The notes under the pieces: generated by a model
Told to the model about the DNA's origin: nothing
Seen by the model: the letters and a program-made list of their open reading frames with translations, nothing else
Database searches by the model: none
Part shown: piece after piece, positions 61,867 to 64,000 of the stretch
Numbering within the stretch: position 1 is the first letter of the stretch
How the letters are laid out: every line of letters starts with the position of its first letter
NCBI GenBank assembly: GCA_018873245.2
Contig: JAEMBT020000005.1
Span: 8,108,001 to 8,172,000, forward strand
DNA length: 64,000 nt
Source of the DNA: Archegozetes longisetosus
Taxonomy: Eukaryota > Arthropoda > Arachnida > Sarcoptiformes > Trhypochthoniidae
Direction: 5' to 3'
Position numbers and translations under genes: made by a program

Positions 61867-64000
61867 TAGATCAAAATGTCTTGCTTATTGGACAAATTTC
61901 CCTTATTTTAAGGTTCAACAATGATATAAAATAGAATCTTACTTAATTTTAGGTTATTCGAAAAGTCTCTTTACCATTCAATCATGGGGATTAAAATTGA
62001 CTCAGTAAACCAGTGACAATTTTTTTCAATTTAATTAGTTTTTTTTGAATGAATGAAGTGAAAAACTAATAACTATGAATCTAATATTTGAAATAAAACA
62101 GTAGTGAATATTTTGATCGAAGAAAATTCAATCAGAAAGTTGAAAAATAGGCTTTGTTTATCACCGAATACAATGTTCAATTATTTTATCACGGCTTTAC
62201 ATTCATTCAAAATTGTGCTAAGCGAATAGTGCTCTATTGAACAGAATTTTTTCATATATATAAATAGTCTTACCTTAAATATTGGTTTAATTATTTAACA
62301 ATAACGATTATCAATGATAAGATATTTTTAATGATAAGATATTCTTATAGGAAAACCATTTATATTTACCTCAAAAAATCAAAATATCACAATAACATTC
62401 TAACCTTTAATGAATAAACAACTTTCATATCTAGCTTGGAGTTCATACTAATCCATGCAGTGCGTAGTTGACTCGCGCAACAGAACACGATTCTTAATAT
62501 CTGCCCACATATCGATCGCAAGTTTTTTTATGTCTCTATGCTTTGCCTTTAGATTTTACCATTTTCATGATAGGATATCAAAATAGTCTAACAGTAGATG
62601 ATACTCTCAAAAAGGCAAAATTATGTTAAAACAACAATTTTTTCAAAAAACTATTATTGAAGAAAATGATTTACTTTTAAAATTATCTCGCAAAATATTA
62701 CCGAGTTATATTTATAGTAACTCTCGTTTTAGTACAAAAACTACCTCTACTTATAAATTGCATGTTTTTTCCCATGAAAGAATAATAATCTTATACACTT
62801 TTATTACTGATTCGCTAAATATGTTGCTTTTCCAGAGTCAATTATTCGAAAAGAAAATTCGATTCCATATTTTTAATCGAATGCTCATTAAGAAACTTTT
62901 TCTCAACAATGTTTATTACTTTCATGTGACTCGGGTTTGTAATTCATTGATTCCTTCACAACTCTTGTAGTTTATGTTTAGACTGTTTAGATTTTTCAAA
63001 AAAATCTACACGTAAGAAGATGCACGCAACTTAGGAATCAAAAATGTAATCTCGGAATGATTGAATTTTATAAAGAAGTTAGAATATCTCCTTCTCATTT
63101 GAAATCTAATAAGTCCTTCAGAAGTTTGAATAAGTAGTCAAAATTTATAAAAGTTTTGGATTGAGTGGAGTCGCTGTCAAAATAATTTGACATCGGTATT
63201 GGAAAAAAGAGAAATAGATGCCTTTTTCAATGAATACTAAGTGCTCAATCATGTTAATGTGAAATCTCTACTGAGACTTCACATATATATTGCTTGTAAT
63301 TAGTGATAGATTATTACTTCATTTAGTAATTTAGCGATTTTGAAGCTCTCGAAAGAAATCGATCTAGCATTGAAACCTCAGTTTTGACTCCTGTCATTTT
63401 GCTATATGAATACTGTTTATTTATTCTGCTTTCATGAAAATAATATCGTTTGAATGAATACGTGAAAGTTGAACGAAATCTATGGTAATGTGATGAAGTC
63501 AACTCAAAATAAACTATCGAGGCTGGTGGTAAAACTAAAAGTAATTCAATGAAATAGACTTGATGTGATACTTGTTCGACTTGAATTTATCATATTACTT
63601 CTGAACCATAGATATTTACTGTTTTGAAAAATTACATTCTTTTCTTAAGTCAAATATAATAATGCTGAAAATAACAGTAGAAAATCGTTCGTTGAATACT
63701 TCATATTGAATACCAGAAGTGTGGCTTCACTCAAAGCATTACCTAGTAGAAGATCACTCACAGTACACATCCGTTTTGATAAGAGTTTTATTAAAAACTA
63801 AGTTTTGCTCTAAAATATGCTAAAGTGTAATCTAAATATTTTTACGCCTGAAATAGAATTGATTCAGTCTTGAAGTAAACCAGCTCAAAACATTTTATCT
63901 AGACCTGAGTAAAATCTAACTTTAGGATCAATTTCAGCAAGGAGCTGATAAGATATAACTTAAGATACTTCTAGAAAACAGATGTATCTGATGGTTTTTC
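61867..64000. other. intergenic with one doubtful ORF (62623-62970, plus)
   Basis: AT-rich. The 115-codon ORF starts with ATG (MLKQQFFQK) and is rich in Leu, Ile, Phe and Lys with no signal peptide, clear helix or motif. Its composition is what random AT-rich DNA would give. I see no splice partners, so I do not call a gene. Confidence 0.35.

Noticed and set aside
62623..62970. 115-codon plus-strand ORF
   Set aside because: Composition fits random AT-rich DNA; no motif, signal or exon partner.

Overview
The window is nuclear DNA of an AT-rich invertebrate, most likely an arthropod (a mite or copepod-like genome would fit; the lineage is inferred). The evidence is multi-exon genes with GT..AG introns, an arthropod-style TATA plus initiator promoter, TIL-domain inhibitor exons, a neurensin homologue, and many decayed Tc1/mariner, hAT and MITE insertions. 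No bacterial-type operon, rRNA, tRNA or CRISPR was seen. Most genes are invisible as single ORFs. I rebuilt them by joining exons whose splice sites and phases agree.

Left end (1-3.2 kb, minus strand): the 5' part of a large C2H2 zinc-finger, Gln-rich transcriptional regulator resembling TRERF1/ZNF541. It runs off the left edge. 3.2-9.4 kb is mostly empty, with one MITE and one decayed coding-like tract. 9.4-11.1 kb (minus): a complete 4-exon receptor-like gene with signal peptide, CUB-like domain, LDL-receptor class A module, one membrane helix and a short tail.

10.6-38 kb: a tandem duplication of about 13.2 kb. Each unit holds an ABCC4/MRP4-like ABC exporter (minus, 19 exons) and a divergent small single-pass membrane protein (plus). 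Copy A of the exporter is intact (1332 residues by my splicing). Copy B is intact except for a one-base loss in a T run inside NBD2. Unit B begins inside the CUB/LDLa gene, so it carries a dead copy of that gene's exons 1-2. Its copy of the small membrane protein has a premature stop. The units differ by several post-duplication insertions, and their identity is mosaic, suggesting gene conversion. A third, dead fragment of the exporter's first exon lies at 41.35-41.94 kb.

38-50 kb is a transposon graveyard: a hAT relic, an inverted pair of mariner fragments, an unusual GC-rich block, and a 3.1-kb element with long terminal inverted repeats. That element encodes a DUF7869-like putative transposase ending in a CXC-type cysteine cluster. 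Beyond it are deleted mariner and Tc1-like elements and a hAT derivative with a perfect 8-bp target duplication. An orphan multi-pass membrane ORF lies at 48.3-48.7 kb.

51.2-52.1 kb (plus): a secreted two-TIL-domain protease inhibitor with a clear core promoter. 54.0-56.8 kb (minus): a 4-exon neurensin homologue. The rest to 64 kb shows only MITEs and AT-rich sequence. The best candidates for something new are the 3.1-kb CXC transposon and the mosaic exporter duplication.
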